Notes under the pieces: generated by a model | The model's input: only the letters and a program-made list of their open reading frames with translations | Databases searched by the model: none | Told to the model about the DNA's origin: nothing | Program-made: the position numbers and the translations under genes | Shown here: positions 51,184-60,098 of the stretch, piece after piece | Layout of the letters: the number at the start of each line of letters is the position of its first letter | Numbering within the stretch: the stretch's first letter is position 1 | From: Hydrocurvibacter sp036169815 | GTDB lineage: Bacteria; Campylobacterota; Campylobacteria; Campylobacterales; Sulfurimonadaceae | Length of the DNA stretch: 64,000 nt | Assembly: GCA_036169815.1 (NCBI GenBank) | Contig: JAVHOA010000107.1 | Coordinates: 7,267 to 71,266 of the forward strand | Reading direction: 5' to 3'

Positions 51184-53134
51184 AAGTTTTAAACTCAACA
51201 AGATTATCCTAGCAGGAATTGGACTTGTGGCTGTTATTTTATTTTCATTCTCTAATCTCTACCAAAATGCCAATCTTGAACGCCGCACCCTTGAGCTAAC
51301 ACAAATTATTAATAGCTTGCGTCTTTATGATGTATTAATGCAGCAACAAATAAGTTTTGATTTTAGAAGACAAAATTATGACAAACTCAATATGCTTGAA
51401 AATAGATTTTTATCCTTATGGAAACGCACTCGCAGTGAAATCAATTTAAATTTTGTACAAGATAAGCAGATTATCTCTTCTATTGAAGCTTTAGATGCTT
51501 CCATAAAACTTCAGAGCGAACTGATTTTACAATATGAATCTGATAAAGCGGTATTAACAAACTCCCTCTTTTACATCATACAACTCCAATCAACGCTCAA
51601 TGAGCAAACACACTCTTCTTTTAATAAACAATATGCTGCATATCTAGATGCTATTATCAAAAACAGCACCTATTACAATGCAAATATTGTAGAAATAAAA
51701 GCAAATGTAGATGAAACACTATTATTTTTAGCAGTAAACAAGACGAACACCGTCCAAACGAGTTTACTAACAAAAAGACATCTCATAATCTTTTATGAAA
51801 AAACGAAAAGTATTCACGATACACTCAAACAACTCAAAGCGCTAAACAATGGAAGTAAACTAGAAAATCTTGAAGCAAAATTTTTTGAGATTGTAGAAAC
51901 CAAAAGAGCAACTAGTAAAACTATCAATATTTTTGCCACTCTCTTTTCACTCGTGATGCTTTTAGGGTTTTTATATACGTTTTTTAAAATATATAATGAC
52001 AAACAAAAAATTCTCAAACTTCAAGATGAAAATAATAAAAACCAACAACAACTTCTGGCACATATTCAGCTTTTGGATCAATATAAAAAAGCGATGGATG
52101 AAAGTTCTATTGTTTCTAAAACAAATCTCAATGGCATCATCACCTATGTGAACCAAAAATTTTGTGACATTACTGGTTATACAAAAGAAGAACTTATTGG
52201 AAAACCTCATAATATTATTCGCCATCCAGATACACCCAAAGAGGTATTTAAAGAGTTATGGAAAACGATAAAAAATAAAAATATTTTTCATGCCATTATC
52301 AAAAATAAAACAAAGAATGGGAGCTTTTATTATGTTGATTCTACTATTGTTCCTATTTTAAATTTACAAGGGGAGGTGAGTGAATATTTTGGCATGCGTA
52401 ATGATGTTACAGAACTTATCAAGGCAAAAGAGGAAGCACTCAGTGCAGAGAGGGCGAAAAGTGCCTTTTTAGCAACCATGGGCCACGAACTGCGCACTCC
52501 GCTCAATGCTGTGATTGGCTTTTCTCAGATTTTAATGAGTAAAAATGATATGCCACTAGAAAAAGTACACTCTTTTGTTGAAAAGATTCATCTCTCAGGC
52601 AGACATCTTTTGTCGATTGTCAATAACATTTTAGATTTTTCCAAAATGGAAGCAGAAAATATGGAACTCAGCAAGCAAGAAGTTGATTTGAATACTTTGG
52701 TTATCGAGGCTATTACACTTGTGGAAACGACAGCAAACCATAAAAAGATTAGGATAAAAAAAGAGAATTTTGTTGCTAAAACAGTGTTTGGCGATGCACA
52801 ACTGCTCAAGCAAGTTTTGCTAAATATCCTTTCAAATGCCCTCAAATTTACGCCTGAAAATGCCAGTATAACCCTTACATGTAAGGATAGTGCTACAGAG
52901 CATATCATCTCAATTTGTGATGAGGGAATTGGGCTCAGCCAAGAACAAATTAAGAATCTTTTTAAACCTTTTTCTCAAATAAAAGAACATCAAAACGAAG
53001 CCATCAAAGGCACAGGTCTTGGACTTGCTATCTCTAAAAAAATCATTGAACTCCATCATGGCAAAATTGAAGTTCAAAGCACATTAGGAGCAGGAAGCTG
53101 CTTTATTATTTATCTTCCAAAGGAGAACAAATGA
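51173..53134 (+). CDS. Membrane PAS-domain sensor histidine kinase
   Basis: A 653-residue kinase: membrane helices at about 8-25 and 250-270 enclosing a roughly 220-residue helical extracytoplasmic sensor, a coiled coil, a PAS domain (about 300-410, ITGYTKEELIGKPHNIIRHPDTPKEVFKELW), HisKA with the phospho-acceptor H438 in MGHELRTPLNAVIGFSQIL and a HATPase domain (GTGLGLAISKKIIELHHG). The PAS domain has the RHPD motif typical of Aer-like redox/FAD PAS domains. It ends without a receiver, so the phosphate goes to another protein, perhaps the one encoded at 49897 or 48797. Confidence 0.92.
   Translation: MQIRSFKLNKIILAGIGLVAVILFSFSNLYQNANLERRTLELTQIINSLRLYDVLMQQQISFDFRRQNYDKLNMLENRFLSLWKRTRSEINLNFVQDKQIISSIEALDASIKLQSELILQYESDKAVLTNSLFYIIQLQSTLNEQTHSSFNKQYAAYLDAIIKNSTYYNANIVEIKANVDETLLFLAVNKTNTVQTSLLTKRHLIIFYEKTKSIHDTLKQLKALNNGSKLENLEAKFFEIVETKRATSKTINIFATLFSLVMLLGFLYTFFKIYNDKQKILKLQDENNKNQQQLLAHIQLLDQYKKAMDESSIVSKTNLNGIITYVNQKFCDITGYTKEELIGKPHNIIRHPDTPKEVFKELWKTIKNKNIFHAIIKNKTKNGSFYYVDSTIVPILNLQGEVSEYFGMRNDVTELIKAKEEALSAERAKSAFLATMGHELRTPLNAVIGFSQILMSKNDMPLEKVHSFVEKIHLSGRHLLSIVNNILDFSKMEAENMELSKQEVDLNTLVIEAITLVETTANHKKIRIKKENFVAKTVFGDAQLLKQVLLNILSNALKFTPENASITLTCKDSATEHIISICDEGIGLSQEQIKNLFKPFSQIKEHQNEAIKGTGLGLAISKKIIELHHGKIEVQSTLGAGSCFIIYLPKENK
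52875..52884. repeat. TTACATGTAA palindrome 16
   Basis: Perfect copy in the ATPase domain of the PAS kinase, encoding LTCKDS. Confidence 0.9.
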
Positions 53135-55458
53135 GATCACGTGTAGAAATTATCACGCAAACTTTTCACATCACAAAACAGGTTTTAGAAGATAGAAAAG
53201 GGGTGGGACTCTACATTGACTCTCTTGCATCGCTTATTGTCGATAGATTTTATGATTATTTTCTTGCAAATCCAGAGTTTGCAAGTATCTTAAATAAAGC
53301 AGATATTCCAAGACTCAAACGGATTCGTGTAGAGTTTTTAATCGCTTTATTTCATGAAAATTTTGATGATGAACTTTTCAGTAAACTCTCCCGAGCGCAT
53401 CTTGACACGCCTATCAGAGTCGATTCCTACATTATTGCGTCAGCCTTTGAACTACTCAAAGAGTGTATCATCGATATTGCATCTGTGAATGATCTGCTCA
53501 AAAGAGATCTTAAAACTATTTTAAAATTTCTGCATATTGCAGAGTTTATCGTCCAAGATGATTTTCTCCAAAATAAAGTCGCACTCGAACCAAGCCATGC
53601 CCATGTTAATATTGTCGATGCGCTTGAAACTTTGTTTGAAATGCTTGCCATCCATAAAAACAAACATACAGAACTTGTAGAACTTTTTGAAAAAAATGAG
53701 CTTCAAGAACCCCATTCACAAACTCTTCCAAACAGCGATTTCCAGCAGTGTGTCTTTACAACAGCGCTTGAAAAAATCCAAAAACAGTTTGCTTCCTTCA
53801 AGGATTTTAATCTCGAAATCGCCAATATTGCACGCTTACACCAGCAATATCACAATGAGGTCAAAGCACTCTATAACCTCATCGCCAACGGCGAAGATGG
53901 TGCAGCGCAAATGCAAACAATAGTGAAAACATCAGCGCAACTCTTTGAAAGTATTAGCAAACCCTTTGAGCATAGTTCCTCTTTAACTTTTTTATCGATC
54001 AACTCTGGGATGCGTTTTATGCGCCAATACAACGCTATCATTTATGAAACAAAATTCATCCCTTTCAATAATCCAAAAAATATGGTCGATTTTGTTCAAA
54101 GTATGATTACTACATCATTAAAAAGTTCCCTCGCATGGGCAATTTTAAATGTCGATGTCAGTACAGAAACCAAAAGAGCAGAAAATGGCGATCTCAGTGA
54201 AACAATCACTCTCTCCAATCTCACGCTCACCATTACTATGACTCTCAAAGAGGTTCCGTACAAATCCTTTATCAAAGATGTTGTGACTGTATTTTTAGAA
54301 GTGCTCAAAACATCTATCATCAACAGAGAAAAAGAACATACGCTTCTCGCACTTGCGGATAAAGCAGAAACAGCCAACCGTGCCAAAGATATGTTTTTGG
54401 CAAATATGAGTCATGAGTTGCGCACTCCGCTCAACGCCATCATCGGTTTTTCACAAATTTTAAAAGTGCGTTCTGAAATCCCTGAAAATATGCGTCCCTA
54501 TATCGATAAAATCTCCATTGCAGGCGATAACCTGCTCAATCTAGTGAATACCATTTTAGATTTTGCAAAAATAGAAGCAGGCAAAATATCCTACCATCCA
54601 AAAATGACCCTTGTTTCAGATATTACCAGTGAAGTTTCCATTATGACAAGCTCGCTTGCTGCGGCAAAAAACATCACACTTGAGTTTCCTGGTGATCTTT
54701 CTTTGGCTTTATACGTTGATCCCCAACTGATGAAACAGGTGCTTTTAAATATCCTCTCCAATGCGATAAAATTTACTCCAGAGCATGGCAAAATCACACT
54801 TTCTGTGGATTATAATCAAGAAAAAAATGAGTTTGTCCTCTCAGTATGTGACAGCGGAGTGGGAATGTCCAGCGAAGATATCTCTAAGCTTTTTACTCCA
54901 TTTACGCAGATAGACAACCACCTCCAATCCGCTTCCAAAGGAACAGGACTTGGGCTTGTTATCACCAAACGCATCGTTGAAGATCTGCATCAAGGGCATA
55001 TTTGGGTTGAGAGTGAAGTTGGAAAAGGAAGCTGTTTTCACATCTCACTTCCTGTTTCAGATGAACTCTCTACCATTGCCATCTTTCCATCACCGCAAAA
55101 AAGAGCAAGCAAGTTGCTTATCGTCGAGGACAACCAAGAGTTTGTAGATATTTTAGTCAATAAACTCAATGACAACTTCAATATCACAGTCACAAACTCC
55201 ATCAAAAAAGCAAGAGAGCTCCTTGGCTTAAATAGTTATGACAAGATTATTTTGGACTTTTTCCTTATCGATGGCATCAGTTCTGAACTGCTTTATTTTA
55301 TGGATGCAAAAGAGATTACAACCCCTGTGACTATTATCTCCGCTGAGGATGATCTCAAGCTTGTGTCCCACATCGGCGAATCGAAAAATATTGTCGGAGT
55401 GTTTAACAAAAAAGATTTAGCCATGGTATGCGATACCCTCAATCGAGTTGTTTCATGA
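53131..55458 (+). CDS. Globin-coupled hybrid histidine kinase
   Basis: A 775-residue soluble protein. Residues about 20-160 look like a globin sensor domain (YIDSLASLIVDRFYDYFLANPEF...RLKRIRVEFLIALF...SRAHLDTPIRVDSYIIASAF), with H90 the likely haem ligand. A second helical region (about 185-380) follows, then HisKA with H428 in MSHELRTPLNAIIGFSQIL, a HATPase domain (GTGLGLVITKRIVEDLHQG) and a C-terminal receiver domain (about 655-775, LLIVEDNQEF...IILDFFLIDG). A haem domain would sense O2, NO or CO. The globin call is from sequence resemblance only. It overlaps both neighbouring genes by four bases. Confidence 0.82.
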   Translation: MRSRVEIITQTFHITKQVLEDRKGVGLYIDSLASLIVDRFYDYFLANPEFASILNKADIPRLKRIRVEFLIALFHENFDDELFSKLSRAHLDTPIRVDSYIIASAFELLKECIIDIASVNDLLKRDLKTILKFLHIAEFIVQDDFLQNKVALEPSHAHVNIVDALETLFEMLAIHKNKHTELVELFEKNELQEPHSQTLPNSDFQQCVFTTALEKIQKQFASFKDFNLEIANIARLHQQYHNEVKALYNLIANGEDGAAQMQTIVKTSAQLFESISKPFEHSSSLTFLSINSGMRFMRQYNAIIYETKFIPFNNPKNMVDFVQSMITTSLKSSLAWAILNVDVSTETKRAENGDLSETITLSNLTLTITMTLKEVPYKSFIKDVVTVFLEVLKTSIINREKEHTLLALADKAETANRAKDMFLANMSHELRTPLNAIIGFSQILKVRSEIPENMRPYIDKISIAGDNLLNLVNTILDFAKIEAGKISYHPKMTLVSDITSEVSIMTSSLAAAKNITLEFPGDLSLALYVDPQLMKQVLLNILSNAIKFTPEHGKITLSVDYNQEKNEFVLSVCDSGVGMSSEDISKLFTPFTQIDNHLQSASKGTGLGLVITKRIVEDLHQGHIWVESEVGKGSCFHISLPVSDELSTIAIFPSPQKRASKLLIVEDNQEFVDILVNKLNDNFNITVTNSIKKARELLGLNSYDKIILDFFLIDGISSELLYFMDAKEITTPVTIISAEDDLKLVSHIGESKNIVGVFNKKDLAMVCDTLNRVVS

Positions 55459-56234
55459 CAAATATCCTTTTGCCAGAATCCTTTCCAACTCTTCCAAATG
55501 GGTTGCAAAAGATGCAAGAGCTGTTTGCAAGCAGTCAAATTGACAATAAAAAGTTTATTGATCTCTTGCAAGATGATCCACTTTTGTGTGCCAATATTCT
55601 GAAAATTGTAAACTCTCCGCATTATGGTTTAGTAAAAAAAGTCTCTTCCATCTCTCATGCTGTGATGCTCCTTGGTGCCACTATTATTCGTGGTATTGTC
55701 ATGGCGGCAATGCTCAAAAAGTCATTTGCGCTCAATCTCTCACCTTATGATATCACCATCGAAGAGTTTGATATGCTGTGTGCCTTGCGGGTAAAATTTT
55801 TAAACACGCTTCCTAAGGATGTTGCATTTGATATCCCGATGCTCTCCTCTGCGGCTTTTTTAATGGAAACTGGAAAAATCATAAGCTCCAATCTTATCTT
55901 ACAAAATAACAAGCTAGAAACTTTCAAAGATTTGCTACAAACCCACTCCACAAAAGAAGCAGAAATAATCATTTTTGGGATGGATAGCTATCAAATCGCT
56001 GGCATTTTATTTGATAAATGGGCGTTTGATACTGGCTTTATAGAACTTGTTTCCAGCCTTTGCACACCCAAGTCAAAAGGGCAAAAACTCTTACATGTAG
56101 TCGCAACGCTCATCAATGTCAAAGGAGTTCTCAGCGATGCAAGTATCCAAGAAGGTGTAAACCTTGCTGCTTTGTATGCGCTAGACACAAAGGCATTACA
56201 AACTACAATCCAAATCATAAAAAAAGAACTATGA
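55455..56234 (+). CDS. HDOD-domain signalling protein
   Basis: A 259-residue HDOD protein: the helical domain spans about 8-210, with LPNGLQKMQELF, DDPLLCANILKIVNSPHYGLVKKVSSISHAVMLLGATIIRG as the signature. The HDOD fold resembles HD phosphodiesterases but lacks the metal residues, so it normally acts by protein contact, often in signalling or motility. I start at base 55455, where the ATG overlaps the kinase stop codon; the longer frame adds nine residues inside the kinase gene. A TTACATGTAG variant (56091) encodes LLHVV. Confidence 0.9.
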   Translation: MTNILLPESFPTLPNGLQKMQELFASSQIDNKKFIDLLQDDPLLCANILKIVNSPHYGLVKKVSSISHAVMLLGATIIRGIVMAAMLKKSFALNLSPYDITIEEFDMLCALRVKFLNTLPKDVAFDIPMLSSAAFLMETGKIISSNLILQNNKLETFKDLLQTHSTKEAEIIIFGMDSYQIAGILFDKWAFDTGFIELVSSLCTPKSKGQKLLHVVATLINVKGVLSDASIQEGVNLAALYALDTKALQTTIQIIKKEL

Positions 56235-57541
56235 AAAAATTGCTCAATAACCTTCTCAATGCCTCACACACATTCCAAGAGGATGAGCGTCTCTTTATGT
56301 ACAAATATCAAACGCTTATGGCACTTATAATTCTCTCCTCGACTATTGTTTTTATTATGGCTTTTATCAGATATTTCCATGGCAATCCCAAACAGGCTTT
56401 CGCCGATAGCCTCTTTATTGTTATTACGCTCATAGGTTCCTACTTTTTAAGACGAAGTAAAAAGAACTATTACGCAGTGGCAAGAAGTGTGCTTTTTAGC
56501 GGATTTGGCGTTGCAATCTGGCTCATTCATGCCGCTCCTGAGAGTCAAAGTCGCGTTATTTGGTTTAGTATGATTATCGCCATTATGTTTTTCATGCTCA
56601 ATAAAAAAGAGGGATTTTACTGGCTTTTTGGTGTCATCACACTGCTTTGTACGCTCTTTTTTAGCAGTGACTTTCTCCATCTTGGGGGGCTTGATTTTGC
56701 TATCTTTATTGCAAACCTTGTCATGCTCTCAATGGTGCTTTTATGGTATGAAGAGATCAAGCAAGATAATGAGCTTTTTTTACAAAATAATGCACTCATT
56801 CTTGAAAAGCAGATTGCACAAAGAACAGAGGAACTCCAACTTGCACTCAAAGAGGCGCAAACAGCACAAAAAGCAAAAGATGCGTTTTTTGCTAGTATGA
56901 GCCATGAACTGCGTACGCCACTTAATGCCATTATTGGCTTTTCACAAATAGTACACAAGCAAGCGGATATACCCACAAAAATCACTTCTTATATTGAAAA
57001 AATTAACATCGCAGGCAACAATCTGCTCACGCTTATCAACACTATTTTAAACTTTTCAAAAATAGAATCAGACTCTCTGATACTCAGTAAAAAACCCTTA
57101 CATGTAAGGCCTTTTTTAGAAGAGCTCATCGTGCTTATAGAACCACAAGCACAAGCAAAAAATCTTCACATCAAACTCGATATCTATGAACATGAAATAC
57201 AAGCCGATGCACAATTGCTCCACCAAGCGCTTTTAAATATTCTCTCCAATGCGGTCAAATTTAGCCACTCCAATGGCACAATTTCGCTTACATGTAAGGC
57301 AAATGAACCGTTTTGGATCCAAATATGTGATGATGGCGTTGGGATTGGTGATGAAAATAAAGACAAACTCTTCCAGCCATTTTCTCAAATCGACAATGAA
57401 TACCAAGCAAAAGTAAACGGAACAGGCCTTGGGCTCTATCTTACAAAAAAAATCATAGAGTTGCATGGCGGTCATATAAGCGTACAAAGCGAGCTCGCAA
57501 AGGGAACTTGTTTTACGATATTTCTTGAAAAAAAGCTATAA
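56231..57541 (+). CDS. Integral-membrane sensor histidine kinase
   Basis: A 436-residue kinase. An N-terminal membrane domain of five or six helices (about 30-180, TLMALIILSSTIVFIMAFI etc.) acts as the sensor. A coiled coil follows (about 180-215, EKQIAQRTEELQLALKEAQ), then HisKA with H225 in MSHELRTPLNAIIGFSQI and HATPase (DDGVGIGDENKDKLFQPFSQ, GTGLGLYLTKK). It has no receiver. I start at 56231, with ATGA overlap of the HDOD stop; the longer frame lies within the HDOD gene. Two palindromes (57098 and 57288) lie 190 bases apart, encoding LHVR and LTCK. Confidence 0.92.
   Translation: MKKLLNNLLNASHTFQEDERLFMYKYQTLMALIILSSTIVFIMAFIRYFHGNPKQAFADSLFIVITLIGSYFLRRSKKNYYAVARSVLFSGFGVAIWLIHAAPESQSRVIWFSMIIAIMFFMLNKKEGFYWLFGVITLLCTLFFSSDFLHLGGLDFAIFIANLVMLSMVLLWYEEIKQDNELFLQNNALILEKQIAQRTEELQLALKEAQTAQKAKDAFFASMSHELRTPLNAIIGFSQIVHKQADIPTKITSYIEKINIAGNNLLTLINTILNFSKIESDSLILSKKPLHVRPFLEELIVLIEPQAQAKNLHIKLDIYEHEIQADAQLLHQALLNILSNAVKFSHSNGTISLTCKANEPFWIQICDDGVGIGDENKDKLFQPFSQIDNEYQAKVNGTGLGLYLTKKIIELHGGHISVQSELAKGTCFTIFLEKKL
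57098..57107. repeat. TTACATGTAA palindrome 17
   Basis: Perfect copy in the membrane kinase gene, encoding PLHVRP; flanked by an A run on the left and a T run on the right. Confidence 0.9.
57288..57297. repeat. TTACATGTAA palindrome 18
   Basis: Perfect copy in the membrane kinase gene, encoding LTCKAN. This is the same strand position in the ATPase domain as copy 16 in the PAS kinase. Confidence 0.9.
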
Positions 57542-57542
57542 T
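57537..57542 (+). promoter_or_regulatory. -10 box of ppnP
   Basis: TATAAT in the context GCTATAATTTCGCC, overlapping the stop codon of the kinase gene and 24 bases before ppnP. It matches the mntP and mnmG boxes. Confidence 0.6.
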
Positions 57543-57565
57543 TTCGCCAAAAAAAAGAGGTCAAA

Positions 57566-57880
57566 ATGTCAAAATTTACAAATGTCGATGTAATCAAAGA
57601 AGCAAATATTTATTTTGGTGGCAAAGTCACAAGCCGAACCGTTCTTTTTGCTGATGGAAGTAAAAAAACTTTAGGCATTATGCTTGAGGGCGAATACACT
57701 TTTGGTACAGCAGCGGCTGAAGTCATGGAGATACTCGCAGGTGAGATAGCCATCAAACTTCCAAACAGTGAAATTTTTGTAGAGTTACAAGCGCCTTGTG
57801 TGTTTGAAGTCCCTGCAAATAGCTCTTTTGATATTGTTGTCAAAACCGTTACAGATTACTGCTGCTCTTATATAAACTAG
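57566..57880 (+). CDS. ppnP: Pyrimidine/purine nucleoside phosphorylase
   Basis: A 104-residue single-domain cupin of the PpnP (DUF1255/YaiE) family, which splits several nucleosides into base and ribose-1-phosphate. The whole chain matches the family: VDVIKEANIYFGGKVTSRTVLFADGSKKTLGIMLEGEYTFGTAAAEVMEILAGEI, with the cupin motif ending in EVPANSSFDIVVK. A promoter-like GCTATAATTTCGCC is at the end of the kinase gene and an AGAGG ribosome site precedes the ATG. The 67-residue ORF follows after two bases. Confidence 0.92.
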   Translation: MSKFTNVDVIKEANIYFGGKVTSRTVLFADGSKKTLGIMLEGEYTFGTAAAEVMEILAGEIAIKLPNSEIFVELQAPCVFEVPANSSFDIVVKTVTDYCCSYIN

Positions 57881-57882
57881 CG

Positions 57883-58086
57883 ATGTTTGAAGCGTTTAAA
57901 GATTATAAACCTGAGATTGTCGAGTATGATGAGGAGGTTGATGGCGGTGGAGAACACCTCATCCGTGATGCACTTTTGAGTGAAAAAGAGATACTCAAAG
58001 CAAAGATTTTAAGAGCAAAAGCGGCGAGAAAAGGGTTTAAAACCAACTACCGCCAGCCTATACGTACAGAAAATGAGGGAATATGA
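57883..58086 (+). CDS. Small hypothetical protein
   Basis: A 67-residue highly charged protein, acidic in the first half (YKPEIVEYDEEVDGGGEHLIRDAL) and basic in the second (KAKILRAKAARKGFKTNYRQP). No membrane segment, signal peptide or known motif is visible. Its position, two bases after ppnP and overlapping the Sel1-repeat gene by four bases, supports real translation. I do not recognise a family and cannot infer a function. Confidence 0.65.
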   Translation: MFEAFKDYKPEIVEYDEEVDGGGEHLIRDALLSEKEILKAKILRAKAARKGFKTNYRQPIRTENEGI

Positions 58087-58763
58087 TTGAGGATGCACAC
58101 AAAGCCTATAACAACGGTGAGTATGAAAAAGCTTTTGAGCTTTTTTCAAAACTAGAACAAAACCCTGAAGCGCAAACTTCTTTGGCTTACATGTACCAAA
58201 ACGCTCAAGGGTGCCAAGCAGATATCCAAAAGGCAATCGCACTCTACTGGGCGGCCGCTGAAAAAAAACAGCCCTTTGCGCTCTATAACCTCGCACTTTT
58301 TTATGCCAACGGTCTGCATGGGCTTGCCTTTGATCAATACAAGGCGCACGAACTTTTTTTAGAAGCGGCGGTGCGTGAAGTGCCTCCTGCCATGTTTGAA
58401 GTGGCGGTGATGTTTGAAAAGGGACTTGGATCTATCTGCAACTTCAGTGAAGCGGCATTTTGGTATGAAGAGGCTGCAAAACGTGGACACGCGGAAGCTT
58501 TTAACAATCTAGGCGTGCTCTACAAAGATGGGCATGGTGTCATGCAAGACAACAAACGGGCTTTTATCTGCTTTTCTCGTGCAAGTGATGCTGGTCTTAA
58601 AGAGGGACTTTACAATCTAGGTCTCATGTACGACCAAGGACTCGGCTGCGAAGAGGATCATGACAAAGCGCTTGATCTTTGCCGAAAAGCTGCCTATAAA
58701 GGGCATGAAAAAGCCAAACTGATTATCCAATCTTTGCAAGAAGATGGCAAAATAGTATTTTAA
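58083..58763 (+). CDS. Sel1-like repeat protein
   Basis: A 226-residue protein made of about six Sel1-type helical repeats, each with the A-x-x-x-Y-x-x-A/G pattern: EAQTSLAYMYQNAQGC, PFALYNLALFYANGL, EAFNNLGVLYKDGHGV, EGLYNLGLMYDQGLGCEED, and so on. There is no signal peptide, so it is probably cytoplasmic. Sel1-repeat proteins are scaffolds for protein contact. The AYMYQ segment in repeat 2 is written by a TTACATGTAC variant (58188). It is in the same string as ppnP and ribE. Confidence 0.85.
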   Translation: MIEDAHKAYNNGEYEKAFELFSKLEQNPEAQTSLAYMYQNAQGCQADIQKAIALYWAAAEKKQPFALYNLALFYANGLHGLAFDQYKAHELFLEAAVREVPPAMFEVAVMFEKGLGSICNFSEAAFWYEEAAKRGHAEAFNNLGVLYKDGHGVMQDNKRAFICFSRASDAGLKEGLYNLGLMYDQGLGCEEDHDKALDLCRKAAYKGHEKAKLIIQSLQEDGKIVF

Positions 58764-58772
58764 AGGACGCAT

Positions 58773-59387
58773 GTGTTTACGGGACTCATAAGAGAGATGG
58801 CAGAGGTAAAAAGCTTTGCAAATAACACGCTCACACTACGTGCGCACTATAAAGCTGGCATTGGTGATTCTATTGCCATCAATGGCGCTTGTCTCACAGT
58901 CACACAACTCCATAGTGATGGTTTTAGCGTGGAACTCTCGCCTGAGAGCCAAAAGATTTTAGCGATGCAAAACTACAAAAACAGAGTCCACATAGAGCCT
59001 GCGATGCGCATGGGCGAGAGGTTTGAGGGGCATATTGTCCAAGGGCACGTCGATACCATCGGCACCATTACCAAAATCCAAAACAGCGGAAACAGCACCG
59101 ATATTTACATCTCAGTTGAGCCCAAATTTATCGCCTTTATTGTTCCAAAAGGTTCTATCACCATCGATGGAGTGAGCCTGACTGTCAATGAAGTGTTTAG
59201 CGACTCGTTTCGACTCACTATCATCCCGCATACACTCCAAGAAACACTCTTTGTAACATACAAAAAAGGCTCACATGTAAACATTGAGACTGATATGTTT
59301 GCTCGCTATGTTGCGCATATTCTCTCTCATAAAACAGCCCCTACGCATGCATGGGACGCAGTAGATAAGATAAGTTCTCTCTATTAA
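58773..59387 (+). CDS. ribE: Riboflavin synthase alpha subunit
   Basis: A 204-residue riboflavin synthase that makes riboflavin from two molecules of dimethylribityllumazine. It has two lumazine-binding halves, each with the G-D-S-I/V...L-T-V pattern (GDSIAINGACLTVTQL; KGSITIDGVSLTVNEV). The start is GTG at 58773, since the family begins with M-F-T-G-L/I and AAGGA lies just upstream. Length is normal. A variant palindrome (59269) encodes GSHVN near the C-terminus. It lies before an FlhB-like gene with one base between. Confidence 0.94.
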   Translation: MFTGLIREMAEVKSFANNTLTLRAHYKAGIGDSIAINGACLTVTQLHSDGFSVELSPESQKILAMQNYKNRVHIEPAMRMGERFEGHIVQGHVDTIGTITKIQNSGNSTDIYISVEPKFIAFIVPKGSITIDGVSLTVNEVFSDSFRLTIIPHTLQETLFVTYKKGSHVNIETDMFARYVAHILSHKTAPTHAWDAVDKISSLY

Positions 59388-59388
59388 A

Positions 59389-59643
59389 ATGAGCACTAAA
59401 GCCGTCGCGCTCAAATATGACAAAGAGCAAGATGACGCACCCCGTGTCACGGCTATGGGGCAAGGAGAAGTTGCACAAAAGATTATCGAAAAAGCCAAAG
59501 AGCACCATATTCCACTCTTTTGTAACCAAGAACTTGTAAACTCTTTGCTACACTTAGATATTGACACGCAAGTACCGCCGAGTCTCTATAACGCGCTTGT
59601 CGAAGTGTTTGTGTGGCTAATGAAAAATGAATCCAAAGCCTAA
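59389..59643 (+). CDS. FlhB C-terminal-like protein (EscU/YscU/HrcU family fragment)
   Basis: An 84-residue protein resembling the cytoplasmic part of the flagellar export switch protein FlhB after its autocleavage site: AVALKYDKEQDDAPRVTAMGQGEVAQKIIEKAKEHHIPLFCNQELVNSLL...PPSLYNALVEVFVWLMK. It lacks the membrane part and the NPTH cleavage motif. I recall such free-standing FlhB-like proteins (FlhX) in Campylobacter and Helicobacter. The role is unknown; it may modulate the export gate. No other flagellar gene is in the window. Confidence 0.88.
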   Translation: MSTKAVALKYDKEQDDAPRVTAMGQGEVAQKIIEKAKEHHIPLFCNQELVNSLLHLDIDTQVPPSLYNALVEVFVWLMKNESKA

Positions 59644-59655
59644 AAAGAGTTTTTT

Positions 59656-60090
59656 ATGCATGAAAAAAAGATAATCGGGAGAAAAGAGTTGATCTCCATC
59701 CCACAACTAGAACTCTATGATCTTGATGCTAAAGTCGATACAGGTGCGGATTCAAACGCCTTGCACTGCGATGCAATAGAGATAAGCGATGATGGCCGAG
59801 TCTCTTTTACACTTTTAGATGCCGTGCATCCATCCTATCATGGCAAGCGCATTAGCATGCCTTTGCATAAGGTGAAAAATATCAGAAGCTCCAATGGCAT
59901 AGTGCAAAAAAGAGCTTTTATTCGCGTGGAAGTAGATTTTTTTGGACAAAAATACCACACACTCATCTCTCTTACCTCGCGCGCTGATATGAAATACCCG
60001 ATGCTGCTTGGCAGAAAGTTTTTAAGTCAAAAATTTCTCGTTGATGTCTCACAAGCATATCTTGCAAAATCTCCCCTCAAAAAAAACTAA
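59656..60090 (+). CDS. RimB/ATP-dependent zinc protease family aspartic protease
   Basis: A 144-residue retropepsin-like protein of the COG4067/RimB family. The core is KVDTGADSNALHCD near residue 26 (the catalytic D-T-G) and MLLGRKFLSQKFLVDVS at the C-terminus. In several bacteria such genes sit beside rimK and help handle the glutamate tails that RimK adds. Here it is nine bases before rimK, supporting that role. The protease activity is predicted, not shown. Confidence 0.88.
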   Translation: MHEKKIIGRKELISIPQLELYDLDAKVDTGADSNALHCDAIEISDDGRVSFTLLDAVHPSYHGKRISMPLHKVKNIRSSNGIVQKRAFIRVEVDFFGQKYHTLISLTSRADMKYPMLLGRKFLSQKFLVDVSQAYLAKSPLKKN

Positions 60091-60098
60091 GGACACCC

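Noticed and set aside
56060..56230. 57-codon extension of the membrane kinase
   Set aside because: It lies entirely in the HDOD gene in another frame; an ATGA overlap start is present at 56231.
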